Below are positions 52,673-61,620 of a stretch of DNA of 64,000 nucleotides, in pieces (positions within the stretch are counted from its first letter, which is position 1; the number at the start of each line of letters is the position of its first letter). Position numbers and translations under genes: made by a program. The stretch is from Streptomyces sp. JJ38 (GTDB taxonomy: Bacteria; Actinomycetota; Actinomycetes; Streptomycetales; Streptomycetaceae), in NCBI RefSeq assembly GCF_019303475.1, contig NZ_JABLSI010000034.1:1-64000 (forward strand), read 5' to 3'. The notes beneath the pieces were generated by a model. It worked only from the letters and a program-made list of their open reading frames with translations, did no database searches and was not told where the DNA came from.

Positions 52673-52751
52673 TCGGTTACCCCGGCCGGTCGCCAGACCG
52701 GCCACTCTTTACCGCAACACATCAGCGCAAACAGCAGAAGGAGCGCCCAAC

Positions 52752-53000
52752 ATGGCCGCCACGCAGGAAGAGATCGTCAAGGGTCTCGCCGAGATCGTCA
52801 ACGAGATCGCCGGTATCCCCGAGGAGGACGTCGAGCTCGGCAAGTCCTTCACCGACGACCTGGACGTCGACTCGCTGTCGATGGTCGAGGTCGTGGTCGC
52901 CGCCGAGGAGCGCTTCGACGTCAAGATCCCGGACGACGACGTCAAGGAGCTGAAGACCGTCGGCGACGCCGTCAACTACATCCTCAAGCACCAGGACTGA
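52752..53000 (+). CDS. acpP: Acyl carrier protein
   Basis: The 82-residue acidic four-helix protein has the phosphopantetheine site DVDSLSM with Ser41. It carries acyl chains through FabD, FabH and FabF. AAGGAGCG lies 7-14 bases upstream of ATG 52752. Confidence 0.96.
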   Translation: MAATQEEIVKGLAEIVNEIAGIPEEDVELGKSFTDDLDVDSLSMVEVVVAAEERFDVKIPDDDVKELKTVGDAVNYILKHQD

Positions 53001-53081
53001 GTCCCGCTCGTTATGCGTGTGTCGCCACCCGGGTCTGCCGGGTGGCGGGTCACAACCCCTACCCGTGGAGACAGGAATTCC

Positions 53082-54347
53082 GTGAACACGACCAATCGCA
53101 CCGTGGTCGTCACCGGTATCGGCGCAACCACACCGCTGGGTGGCGACAGCGCATCGACCTGGCAAGGTCTGCGAGACGGCCGGTCCGGCGTCTCGCCCAT
53201 CGACGCTGACTGGGCCGCCGACATGCCCGTCCGCATCGCCGCCCAGGCGGCCGTCGACCCGACCGACGTGCTGCCCCGCCCGCAGGCCCGCAGGCTGGAC
53301 CGCTCGGCGCAACTGGCCCTCGTCGCCAGCCGTGAGGCCTGGGCTGACGCGGGCTTCGAGGGCCGGGCCGGCGAGCCCGGTGCCGCGGTGGACCCGGCCC
53401 GTGTGGGCGTGGTCGTCGCCTCCGGCATCGGCGGCGTGACCACGCTGCTCGACCAGTACGACGTGCTGCGGGAGAAGGGCGCCCGACGCGTCTCCCCGCA
53501 CACCGTCCCGATGCTCATGCCCAACGGCCCGTCGGCGAACGTGAGCCTGGAGGTGAACGCCCAGGCGGGCGTGCACGCGCCGGTGAGCGCGTGTGCCTCG
53601 GGTGCCGAGGCCATCGGCTACGGCATCGAGATGATCCGCGCCGGCCGCGCCGACATCGTCGTCGCCGGGGGCACCGAGGCGTGCATCCACCCGCTGCCCG
53701 TCGCCGCCTTCGCCAACATGATGGCGATGTCCAAGAACAACGAGGCGCCCGAGCAGGCCTCCCGCCCCTACGACACCGCACGCGACGGCTTCGTCATGGG
53801 CGAGGGCTCGGGGCTCGTGGTGCTGGAGTCCGCCGAGCACGCGGCGCGGCGCGGCGCGCGGGTGTACTGCGAGGCCGTGGGCCAGGGGCTGTCGGCGGAC
53901 GCGCACCACATCGCCCAGCCCGAGCCGACCGGCCGGGGTATCGCCGCGGCCCTGCAGCACCTGCTGGACAGCACGGACCTCGCCCCGGAGCAGTGCGTGC
54001 ACGTCAACGCGCACGCCACCTCCACGCCGCAGGGTGACGTCGCCGAGATCAAGGCCCTGCGCAAGGTGCTCGGCGAGAAGCTGGACCAGGTGGCGATCTC
54101 CGCCACCAAGTCGATGACCGGACACCTGCTGGGCGGGGCCGGCGGCGTCGAGACGGTGGCCACCGTGCTCGCGCTGTACCACCGCACGGCTCCGCCGACG
54201 ATCAACATCGACGAGCTGGACCCGGAGGTGGACGCGGACATCGTGCGCGGCTCGGCCCGGGCACTCCCCGAGGGCACGATCGCCGCCGTCAACAACTCCT
54301 TCGGCTTCGGCGGCCACAACGTCGTCCTGGGATTCCGCACGGTCTGA
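53082..54347 (+). CDS. fabF: 3-oxoacyl-ACP synthase II
   Basis: The 421-residue condensing enzyme has catalytic Cys171 in SACASG and His residues in NAHATSTPQGD and KSMTGHLLGGAGG. It elongates acyl-ACPs with malonyl-ACP. GTG 53082 follows GGAGACAGGAA. It ends the operon before an 18-bp TTCG-loop terminator. Confidence 0.95.
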   Translation: MNTTNRTVVVTGIGATTPLGGDSASTWQGLRDGRSGVSPIDADWAADMPVRIAAQAAVDPTDVLPRPQARRLDRSAQLALVASREAWADAGFEGRAGEPGAAVDPARVGVVVASGIGGVTTLLDQYDVLREKGARRVSPHTVPMLMPNGPSANVSLEVNAQAGVHAPVSACASGAEAIGYGIEMIRAGRADIVVAGGTEACIHPLPVAAFANMMAMSKNNEAPEQASRPYDTARDGFVMGEGSGLVVLESAEHAARRGARVYCEAVGQGLSADAHHIAQPEPTGRGIAAALQHLLDSTDLAPEQCVHVNAHATSTPQGDVAEIKALRKVLGEKLDQVAISATKSMTGHLLGGAGGVETVATVLALYHRTAPPTINIDELDPEVDADIVRGSARALPEGTIAAVNNSFGFGGHNVVLGFRTV

Positions 54348-54380
54348 CCGCGGCGGCGGCACCGGAGGGGCCGGAGAACA

Positions 54381-54420
54381 CGGGGAAGGGGCCACACCTT
54401 CGGGTGTGGCCCCTTCCCCG
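54381..54420. terminator. fab operon terminator
   Basis: CGGGGAAGGGGCCACACC and GGTGTGGCCCCTTCCCCG pair perfectly over 18 bp with a TTCG tetraloop. Confidence 0.9.
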
Positions 54421-54549
54421 TGGGCCCGGCCCCTCCGGGCTCCCGGCAGGTCCGCGCCGGAGGCGCGGGGCTGGCAGGAGCGGCCCCGGAACAGGGCGCG
54501 TGCCCGTCGTCGTCACGCGTCGGCCGTCGGCCCGTCGGCGTCCTCGTCG

Positions 54550-55044
54550 TCAGACGACCTGGTGCAGCCAGCGCACCGGGGCGCCCTCGCCGGCGTGGCG
54601 GAAGGTCTCCAACTCGTCGTCCCAGGGCTGGCCCAGCAGCCTGGACACCTCCTCGGCCAGGTCCGTCTCGCCCCGCGCCGCGCGCTCCATCGCGGCCCGC
54701 AGCCGGTCCTCGGGGATCAGGATGTCACCGTGCGGGCCCGTGACCGCGTGGAAGATCCCGAGCTGCGGGGTGGAGCTGTAACGTTCGCCCTCGGCTCCCG
54801 CGCAGGGCTCGGCCGTCACCTCGAAGCGCAGCAGGTGCCAGCCTCTGAGGGCGGAGGCCAGCTTGGAGGCCGAGGCCGGATCGCCCTGCCAGCTCAGCTC
54901 GGCCCGCCAGGTGCCGGGAACCGCGGGCTGTTTGATCCAGTCGAGGCTGACGCGGGTGCCGAGCACACCGGCCACCGCCCATTCGACGTGCGGGCACAGC
55001 GCGCGCGGCGCGGAGTGCACATAGAGAACGCCACGTGTTGTCAC
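54550..55044 (-). CDS. DUF3145-family protein
   Basis: The 164-residue protein matches DUF3145: MTTRGVLYVHSAPRALCPHVEWAV at the N-terminus, then HLLRFEVTAEPC and ARGETDLAEEVSRLLGQPWDDELE. It is found in actinobacteria next to the fab cluster and has no known activity. GTG 55044 with GGGAGG upstream is preferred; upstream residues are not family-like. Confidence 0.85.
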   Translation of the reverse strand: MTTRGVLYVHSAPRALCPHVEWAVAGVLGTRVSLDWIKQPAVPGTWRAELSWQGDPASASKLASALRGWHLLRFEVTAEPCAGAEGERYSSTPQLGIFHAVTGPHGDILIPEDRLRAAMERAARGETDLAEEVSRLLGQPWDDELETFRHAGEGAPVRWLHQVV

Positions 55045-55306
55045 CGGGACCTCCCGTGCGGTTCGAAGTCCGCCGCCTGCCATTGTTCCCCATCAGCAAC
55101 GTGGCCACCAGCTTCTGGGTTACGAACAGTAAACACCATAGGCGATCATTCTTCTCAAAACGGACGACATATGACGTGCCGTAAGTGTCGCAGCACTGAT
55201 CGCTTGCGTTCCCCCGACGGGAAGGTCACCGCCCCCTCCGGCGGCACCGGTGCGTCGCGTACCGTCGGGGAAAACGGTGGGAAGCATCGCGGAACGAGGG
55301 CTGCTG

Positions 55307-56239
55307 ATGACGCGTGGGACACGGCACCGGCGTGGACGCACGGGCCGGGCGGGCATGGTCGCCGCGGCACTCGCCCTGCTCCTGGGCGCGAGCGCGTGTA
55401 CGTCCGAAGCACCGTCAACCGAGGAGAGCGACACCCGAAAGAGCTACGTGGAACGGAGCCCGTCGCCGAGTCCGACGCCCACCTGGGACACCAGTCCGGA
55501 TTCGATAGCGGCGCTCGGCGACTCCATCACCACGGGCTTCGACGCCTGCTCACTGCTGACCGACTGCCCGGAGGTGTCCTGGGCGACGGGCACCTCACCG
55601 GAGGTGAACAGCCTCGCCGACCGGCTTCTGACGGACCCCGAGGGCCGTACGTGGAACTACGCGGTGGCCGGTTCCGTGATGGCCGACCTGCCGGGGCAGG
55701 CCGCACAGGCCGCGGCGCACCGGCCGGATCTGGTCACCGTGCTGATCGGGGCCAACGACGCCTGCGCCGACGACGTGGCCGGGATGACGCCCACCGACAC
55801 GTTCCGGGCGGATTTCCAGGCCGCTCTGCGCACGCTTGAGGAGAAGTCGCCCTCGACCCAGGTGTACGTCGCGAGCGTGCCCGACCTGCGGCGGCTGTGG
55901 TCCGTGGGCCGGGACAACTCCCTGGCCGCCCGCATCTGGCAGTTCGGCATCTGCCCGACGATGCTGCGCGACCCGGCCGCCGTGGACGAGGCGGCGACCG
56001 CGCGGCGCCAGCAGGTCTCGGACCGCGTCGACGCGTACAACGACGTGCTCCGCGAGGTCTGCGCCGCCGCCGAGCGCTGCCGGCACGACGGCGGGGCCGT
56101 GCACGACTACCGCTTCACGCTGCGCGAGGTGAGCGGCTGGGACTGGTTCCACCCCGGCAAGCGGGGCCAGGCCGTGCTGGCGGAGCTGGCCTACACCGGG
56201 GTGACGTCGCCTCAGCAGCCCGGTGCCGGGAGCCGGTAG
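55307..56239 (+). CDS. Secreted SGNH/GDSL hydrolase, probable lipoprotein
   Basis: The 310-residue protein has a lipobox LLGASAC (Cys31) and a Ser/Thr-rich linker. SGNH catalytic blocks follow: GDSIT with Ser73, a Gly block, GAND with Asn, and DWFHP with Asp and His. It is likely a cell-surface esterase or lipase. The region 55,045-55,306 before it is AT-richer and presumably holds its promoter. Confidence 0.88.
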   Translation: MTRGTRHRRGRTGRAGMVAAALALLLGASACTSEAPSTEESDTRKSYVERSPSPSPTPTWDTSPDSIAALGDSITTGFDACSLLTDCPEVSWATGTSPEVNSLADRLLTDPEGRTWNYAVAGSVMADLPGQAAQAAAHRPDLVTVLIGANDACADDVAGMTPTDTFRADFQAALRTLEEKSPSTQVYVASVPDLRRLWSVGRDNSLAARIWQFGICPTMLRDPAAVDEAATARRQQVSDRVDAYNDVLREVCAAAERCRHDGGAVHDYRFTLREVSGWDWFHPGKRGQAVLAELAYTGVTSPQQPGAGSR

Positions 56240-56290
56240 CCCAGCCCGGGAGCCGGTAGCCCAGTCCGGGGGTCGGTAGCACGACCCGGG
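56228..56290. repeat. 20-bp tandem repeat, about 3 copies
   Basis: GGGAGCCGGTAGCCCAGYCC recurs twice and a third degenerate copy follows (GGGGGTCGGTAGCACGACCC). It begins in the last codons of the hydrolase gene and runs past its stop. Confidence 0.75.
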
Positions 56291-56377
56291 TGCCGGGCCG
56301 CGGAGGGCTCGTGGGCCGGGCGAAGGATGGCCGGAAGCCGACGGTCGGCCCGTACCCGTGTGCGGGGCCGACGCACA

Positions 56378-57412
56378 ATGGTCCGCGTGAGTCCGCCCGT
56401 CCGCACCGCACGCGCCGTCGTCGTCGACAAGCCCGGAGCACATCGGCTGGTGAGCGGGCCGGTGGCCGAACCGGCCTTCGGCGAGGTACGGATCGCGGTC
56501 ACCGCGGCCCTCGTGAACACGGCCGACCGCGCACTCTACGCGGGCACGGCCGCCGGCTGGCCCGACCCCTACCCCGTCACCCCCGGTGGCGAGTGGTCGG
56601 GCACGGTGGAGGCGATCGGCGAGGGAGTGGCGGCCGGCCTGCTCGGCCGGAAGGCCGTCGGCGAGCGGGCGCCCGGCGGCTGTCTCGCCTGCGCCCGCTG
56701 CCGGGAGGACGAACCGCACCTGTGCTCGGAGCCCTCCGGCCGTCCGGGCGCCGGGGCGTTCGCCGATGTGCTGAACCTCCCGGCCCGGCTGCTGCACGTC
56801 CTGCCCGACGACGCCGACCTGCGGGCCGCCGCCCTGCTGGGGCGGGCCGCGGTGGCGGCCACCGCCGTGCTGGCCGCCATGCCCGTCCCCGGGGAGCGGG
56901 CGGCCGTGGTCGGGGCGGGGCCGCTCGGGCTGCTGACGGTGCAGCTGCTGGCCGCCTCCGCCCCCCGAGAGCTGGTGGCCGTGGACCCCCGAGCGCTCGC
57001 CGGTGAACGGGCCCTCGCGCTGGGCGCGGACCGCGCGGCGTGCCCCTCGGAGGCGGCGGAACTGTACGGCCGCTGCGACCTGGTGGTGGAGACGGCCGGG
57101 GAGGCGGAGAGCGCGTTCGACGCCTGCCTGCTCGCCCGGCGCGGCGGCCGGGTGCTGCTCGCGGCGCCCCCGGAGCCGGGCGGCGCCCGCGGCCTGGACC
57201 CGGCACGGCTGCTGGAGCAGGCGCTGACCGTGCGGTGCACCCCCGGTGCCACGTCGGCGGCCTGGGCCCATGCCGTGCGCGCCTTCCGGCTGGGCCGGCT
57301 CAGCTCCGCGCCTCTGGTCAGCCACGAGTTCGGGCTCGCGGACTTCGACGCCGCGATGGAGACGGCCACGGCCCGGGCCCCCGGTACGGGAGCCGTTCTG
57401 CTGCGGCCCTGA
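56378..57412 (+). CDS. Zinc-type medium-chain alcohol dehydrogenase
   Basis: The 344-residue enzyme has the structural-zinc Cys cluster GCLACARCREDEPHLC (residues about 105-120), a GGEWSGTVEAIGEGV catalytic part and a nucleotide fold GAGPLGLLTVQLLA. It oxidises or reduces an alcohol/aldehyde with NAD(P)H. ATG 56378 gives the family start. Confidence 0.85.
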   Translation: MVRVSPPVRTARAVVVDKPGAHRLVSGPVAEPAFGEVRIAVTAALVNTADRALYAGTAAGWPDPYPVTPGGEWSGTVEAIGEGVAAGLLGRKAVGERAPGGCLACARCREDEPHLCSEPSGRPGAGAFADVLNLPARLLHVLPDDADLRAAALLGRAAVAATAVLAAMPVPGERAAVVGAGPLGLLTVQLLAASAPRELVAVDPRALAGERALALGADRAACPSEAAELYGRCDLVVETAGEAESAFDACLLARRGGRVLLAAPPEPGGARGLDPARLLEQALTVRCTPGATSAAWAHAVRAFRLGRLSSAPLVSHEFGLADFDAAMETATARAPGTGAVLLRP

Positions 57413-57430
57413 CAGAGCCCCGGCAGACGG

Positions 57431-57465
57431 CGAGGGCCGCCACGGCGATGCCGTGACGGCCCTCG
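57431..57465. terminator. Terminator between convergent genes
   Basis: CGAGGGCCGCCACGGC and GCCGTGACGGCCCTCG pair with one mismatch, loop GAT. Confidence 0.75.
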
Positions 57466-57478
57466 TTCCACGCTCGGC

Positions 57479-57904
57479 TCAGACCGAGAGCGCGACCTCG
57501 ATGTTGCCCCGGGTGGCGCTGGAGTAGGGGCACACCTGGTGCGCCTTCTCCACGAGGGCCCGCGCGGTGGCCTCGTCCACGTTCGGGATGATCGCCTTGA
57601 TGGCGACCTTCAGGCCGAAGCCGCCCTGCGGCGTCTTGCCGATGCCGACCTCGGCGGTGACCGTCGAGCCGGATATGTCCGCCTTCTCCTGGCGGGCGAC
57701 GACACCGAGCGCGCCCTGGAAGCAGGCGCTGTACCCGGCGGCGAAGAGCTGCTCCGGGTTGGTACCGGCCCCGCTGCCGCCCATCTCCTTGGGCGGGTTG
57801 ACGACGACCTCGAGCTGGCCGTCACTGCTGGCGACCTTGCCGTCCCGGCCGTTCTCGGCGGTGGCCACGGCCGTGTAGAGGACGTCGACGGGCTGGATGG
57901 ACAT
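57479..57904 (-). CDS. ohr: Organic hydroperoxide resistance protein
   Basis: The 141-residue OsmC-fold protein has Cys61 in GYSACFQGAL and a second Cys in HQVCPYS, the Ohr thiol pair. MGGSGAGTNPEQLFAAGYSAC is characteristic. It reduces organic hydroperoxides with lipoyl/thiol donors. No ohrR gene is adjacent; the region upstream (57,905-58,004) has no clear repressor site. Confidence 0.92.
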   Translation of the reverse strand: MSIQPVDVLYTAVATAENGRDGKVASSDGQLEVVVNPPKEMGGSGAGTNPEQLFAAGYSACFQGALGVVARQEKADISGSTVTAEVGIGKTPQGGFGLKVAIKAIIPNVDEATARALVEKAHQVCPYSSATRGNIEVALSV

Positions 57905-58004
57905 ACAAATCCTCCTGTTGGAAGCGTCACCGGAGGGCTCGCGCCCACGACCCGTCCGGCGGGTCGCAGTCTAGAGCCTGCGGTGGTGGGGGCCTGGGTG
58001 AAGG

Positions 58005-59021
58005 TCAGTCGGCGAGACGGACGATCATCTTTCCGGTGTTCCGGCCGCGGAGCATGCCGAGGAAGGCGTCCACCGCGGTCTCGATGCCCTCGGTGGCGGT
58101 CTCGTGGTACCTCAGCTCGCCGGAGGCGATCCAGCCGGCGGTCTCCTCCGCGAAGCGCGGCATCAGCGCGTTGTGGTCGTTGACGAGCATGCCGGTGATG
58201 CGCAGCCGCTTGCCGATGACCTGGACGAGGTTGCGCGGGCCGGGCGCGGGCTCGGCGTCGTTGTACTGGGCGATGGCGCCGCACAGGGTGATGCGGCCCT
58301 GGGGCCGCATGGCGTCGATGGCGGCCTCCAGGTGGTCGCCCCCGACGTTGTCGAAGTAGACGTCGACGCCCTCGGGCGCGGCCTCGCGCAGCTGCTCGCC
58401 GACGGGGCCGTCCTTGTAGTTGAAGGCGGCGTCGAAGCCGTACTCCTTGGTGAGCAGTTCGACCTTCTCCGCGGAGCCGGCGCTGCCGATGACCCGCGCC
58501 GCGCCCTTGATCCTGGCGATCTGGCCGACCTGGCTGCCGACGGCACCGGCGGCGCCGGAGACGAAGACGGTGTCGCCCTCCTGGAACGAGGCCACCTCCA
58601 GCAGGCCGGCGTAGGCGGTGAGCCCGGGCATGCCCATGACGCCGAGGTAGGTGCTCAGGGGCGCGAGCTCGGCGGACACCTTCTGCGCGTGGGCGGCGTC
58701 CAGCGTCGCGTACTCCCGCCAGCCGAGGAAGTGCAGCACATGGTCGCCGACGGCGAAGCCCTCGGCCTCGGAGGCGACCACGACGCCGACGGCTCCGCCG
58801 TCCATCGGCCGGTCGAGCTGGAAGGGCGGCACGTAGGACTTGACGTCGTTCATCCTGCCGCGCATGTACGGGTCCACGGACAGGACGAGGTTGCGCACCA
58901 GGATCTGCCCCGCCTCCGGAGCCGCCACGGGCTCCTCGCGCAGCGCGAAGTCGGCCGGGGTCGGCCAGCCGTCCGGGCGGGCGGTCAGGTGCCAGGCGCG
59001 GCCGGTGGTGGGCAGGGTCAT
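58005..59021 (-). CDS. NADP-dependent enone/quinone oxidoreductase
   Basis: The 338-residue enzyme is of the leukotriene-B4-dehydrogenase-like medium-chain group: LSVDPYMRGRM, VFVSGAAGAVGSQVGQIA and FDNVGGDHLEAAI. There is no zinc cluster. ATG 59021 follows GGAGAGCTGAG. It is divergent from the MarR gene across an AT-rich operator-like region and is probably its target. Confidence 0.88.
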   Translation of the reverse strand: MTLPTTGRAWHLTARPDGWPTPADFALREEPVAAPEAGQILVRNLVLSVDPYMRGRMNDVKSYVPPFQLDRPMDGGAVGVVVASEAEGFAVGDHVLHFLGWREYATLDAAHAQKVSAELAPLSTYLGVMGMPGLTAYAGLLEVASFQEGDTVFVSGAAGAVGSQVGQIARIKGAARVIGSAGSAEKVELLTKEYGFDAAFNYKDGPVGEQLREAAPEGVDVYFDNVGGDHLEAAIDAMRPQGRITLCGAIAQYNDAEPAPGPRNLVQVIGKRLRITGMLVNDHNALMPRFAEETAGWIASGELRYHETATEGIETAVDAFLGMLRGRNTGKMIVRLAD

Positions 59022-59040
59022 CTCAGCTCTCCTCACGAGA

Positions 59041-59096
59041 TTTACTTCATGACGTGAAACAACACTGCACCTAGATATTTCATGTTGTCAAGTAAA
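59041..59096. promoter_or_regulatory. Paired inverted 20-bp sites between oxidoreductase and marR
   Basis: TTTACTTCATGACGTGAAAC (from 59041) and the reverse complement of the segment ending at 59096 agree at 15 of 20 positions; the outer arms TTTACTT and AAGTAAA are perfect. The whole stretch is AT-rich for this genome, as expected for a MarR-controlled divergent promoter. Confidence 0.7.
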
Positions 59097-59113
59097 TGGC
59101 TATGCTGGTGCCC

Positions 59114-59545
59114 ATGACCCGTCCCAAGCCCCCAGGCGACCAGCTCACGCTCGAGGTGCTGGAGCTTCTCGGCGACGTGGTGGCCCGGTACTACGAGGAG
59201 TACGACAAGGCAGCCGCCGAGTTCACGCTGACCGGCTCCCAGGCCCGGGTACTGGCGCTGCTCGCGCTCGGCCCCCTGCCCATGCGCCAGCTCGCCCAGC
59301 GCCTCAAGTGCGAACCGTCCAACGTGACGGGCATCGTGGACCGGCTGACCGCGCGCGGGCTGGTGGAGCGCCGAGCCGACGAGTCGGACCGGCGGGTCAA
59401 GCTCGCGGCCCCGACGGAGGAGGGCCTGCGCACGGCGGCGTCCCTGCGCGAGTCGCTCGGCGAGTTCGCCCGGGAACCCCTCGGGCGGCTCGACGAGCCG
59501 AGCCGCCGCCAACTGCGCGAGCTGCTCCGCCAGATGCTGGCGTAG
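59114..59545 (+). CDS. MarR-family regulator
   Basis: The 143-residue winged-helix protein has LALGPLPMRQLAQRLKCEPSNVTGIVDRLTARGLVERRADESDRRVK (about residues 55-95), the MarR recognition helix and wing. It is divergent from the oxidoreductase gene and probably represses both through the paired sites at 59041-59096. ATG 59114 is preferred over 59096, which lies in the operator region. Confidence 0.9.
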   Translation: MTRPKPPGDQLTLEVLELLGDVVARYYEEYDKAAAEFTLTGSQARVLALLALGPLPMRQLAQRLKCEPSNVTGIVDRLTARGLVERRADESDRRVKLAAPTEEGLRTAASLRESLGEFAREPLGRLDEPSRRQLRELLRQMLA

Positions 59546-59577
59546 GCGCGCGCCCCGCCCTCGCGGGGACGCGCGCC
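59546..59577. terminator. Terminator after marR
   Basis: GCGCG and CCCCGC pair with GCGGGG and CGCGC in a GC stem with a short loop, directly after the TAG. Confidence 0.6.
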
Positions 59578-59662
59578 CAGCCGCGGCGCACCTGCGCGGC
59601 GCGCGGGAACCGCGCTGGCCGGCCCTGCGGCTTCGGAGCAGACCCCCAGCGCGGGGCGCGGG

Positions 59663-60880
59663 TCAGCCGAGTTCGCCGCGGAGGCGGCGGGCGCGCAGGA
59701 CGAGCTCCAGCTCGAAGCGGCGGTCAGGGTCGTCGACCGCCTCGCCCCACATCTCCCGGATCTGCCGCAGCCGGTAGCGGACGGTCTGCGGGTGCACCCC
59801 GAGCCGGCTGGCCACCTCGGGCGCCCCGCCCCTGGTTTCCAGCCAGGCCAGCAACGTCTCCGCCAGCCGGCGGCCGTGCGTGGGCCCGCACTCCTCCAGG
59901 GGCGCCAGCAGCCGGCGGCCCAGGTCGTCGATCAGTTCCTCGGGCGGCAGCAGCACCAGCGCCTCGGTGTGCTCGGTGCAGTCCAGCAGGCCGCCGGAGG
60001 GCAGCAGTCCGCGCTCCATGAGCGCCACCGCCGACTGCGCCCAGCGCAGGGACTTGGCGGCCTCGGCGATGCCCACCGGCGGGCCGATGGCCCCCGACCA
60101 GCCCGCCGTGGCCCGGCGCAGCAGCTCACCGCGCCCGGCGGCGTCCGGCTCGGGGACGACCATGAGCGGCTGCTCGCGCTCCATGTCGAGCAGGACCTCG
60201 GGCCCCAGAGCCGGGGGCAGGGCCTCCCGGGCCGGGGGTACGAGCACGGCGACGGCCACCGACCGGGGGACGGGCCAGCCGATCCGGGCCGCGCGCTCGG
60301 TCAGGACGGATTCGAGCTGGCCGCCGTGCCCGCCCTCGTCGAGCAGGAGGTCCAGCAGGCGGCGCTGGAGGCGCAGCCGCTCCCCCGCCTGCCGGGCCGC
60401 GGCCTCGGCGTAGCCGCGCACCGACTCGGCGACCAGGCCGTCGAGGTACTGGAAGCCCGACTCGGCCAGCTCGTACATCGCGGGCGCCGGGATGTCGGCC
60501 TGCTGGCCGATCTCGGCGAGCCGACGCCAGGCGAGCCGGACGCCGAGCCGGTAGATCGCCTGGAGGGAGTCCAGGCTGCGGCCCTGGAGCAGCTCACCGC
60601 GGCCGAAGTCCTGGAAGACCGTCGGGTGCACGTGGGGGCTGCCGAGGCCGGTGGCCAGGTGCTCGACGAAGTGTTCCAGCGCCCGGCGGATGCCGATGAG
60701 CGACATCGGCTCGCCGGTCGACTCGTCGACCACGACGGGCAGGCTGGGGTACTCGGTGCGGATCTCCCGCAGGATGTCGCCCGCGAGCACGGGGATCTCC
60801 TCCCGCGCCTGCTCGGCGAAGGCCAGGAGCTGGTCCGCGGGCACCGCCCGCCAGGCCGAGTCCACGGTGGCCGCCGTCAC
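59663..60880 (-). CDS. PucR-type regulator
   Basis: The 405-residue protein has a helical sensor half (RsbRD-like N-terminus EIPVLAGDILREI, ALEHFVEHLATGL) and a C-terminal PucR HTH (APEVASRLGVHPQTVRYRLRQIREMWG). Its ATG overlaps the stop of the upstream acidic protein (ATGA), so the two are cotranscribed. The effector is unknown. Confidence 0.85.
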   Translation of the reverse strand: MTAATVDSAWRAVPADQLLAFAEQAREEIPVLAGDILREIRTEYPSLPVVVDESTGEPMSLIGIRRALEHFVEHLATGLGSPHVHPTVFQDFGRGELLQGRSLDSLQAIYRLGVRLAWRRLAEIGQQADIPAPAMYELAESGFQYLDGLVAESVRGYAEAAARQAGERLRLQRRLLDLLLDEGGHGGQLESVLTERAARIGWPVPRSVAVAVLVPPAREALPPALGPEVLLDMEREQPLMVVPEPDAAGRGELLRRATAGWSGAIGPPVGIAEAAKSLRWAQSAVALMERGLLPSGGLLDCTEHTEALVLLPPEELIDDLGRRLLAPLEECGPTHGRRLAETLLAWLETRGGAPEVASRLGVHPQTVRYRLRQIREMWGEAVDDPDRRFELELVLRARRLRGELG

Positions 60881-61323
60881 GAGGAGCCGCCGACGTCCAG
60901 CGTGGCGGACAGGGTCGGGATCTCCGTGGGCGTCGCGGACGTGTCGTCCTCCGGGCGGTCGGGCTTCTGCGAGGGGGTGTCGCCGTCGTTTCCGGACTCG
61001 TCGCCGGGCGGCTCGGTGGCGCCGCCGTCCTCGCCACTCCCGGCGTCCTCGCCCCCGCCGTCCTCCGGGGCCTCGGACGGCCGGCCGGAGCCGTCGGCGG
61101 GAGCCGACGGCTCAGACCCCTCGGCGGGGTCCGTGGTGTCGGAGGGTGAGGACGCGTCCGACGGGGAGGCGTCCACCTCGGGCTCGTGGTGGGGGAAGTG
61201 CACGATCGGCACGTTCGGCTGCTCGGGAGTGGCGTTCAGCAACGAGACGATGCCGACCCCTGCGCCGACCGCGAGCAACGCAGCGAGAACGCAGGTCAGA
61301 GCTGCTGCGAGGAGTCTGTGCAT
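60877..61323 (-). CDS. Membrane-anchored acidic low-complexity protein
   Basis: The 148-residue protein begins with a hydrophobic segment MHRLLAAALTCVLAALLAVG followed by NATPEQPNVPIVHFPHHEP, then a long Ser/Asp/Glu/Pro/Gly-rich extracytoplasmic tail. The N-terminal part resembles short DUF2613-like proteins, but not convincingly. It is the first gene of an operon with the PucR-type regulator. Confidence 0.6.
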   Translation of the reverse strand: MHRLLAAALTCVLAALLAVGAGVGIVSLLNATPEQPNVPIVHFPHHEPEVDASPSDASSPSDTTDPAEGSEPSAPADGSGRPSEAPEDGGGEDAGSGEDGGATEPPGDESGNDGDTPSQKPDRPEDDTSATPTEIPTLSATLDVGGSS

Positions 61324-61620
61324 GGCGCGGGGGACCTCTCTGAAGACTGCACGGGACCAGCAGTCGCCCCCGACACCGGTTCGTGGTGTGAAGTCTGGAA
61401 GGGCATTGACGCGCTGTCAAGGGTTCGCTTACCGTCACCGGCCCAGGGGGCCTGCCCGGACGACCAGGAGCGGGCCCACCACCGTTCGCGCCCCGGCCGG
61501 GACCGGCTCCGGGCGCCGCGCGTCACACCTCTCCGCGCGCACGTAGCACACCCTTCGCACGTCGCCACCGCACGCGGTACGGAGAACGCGCACCACCCAC
61601 TTTCCACGGGAGCACCCGCC

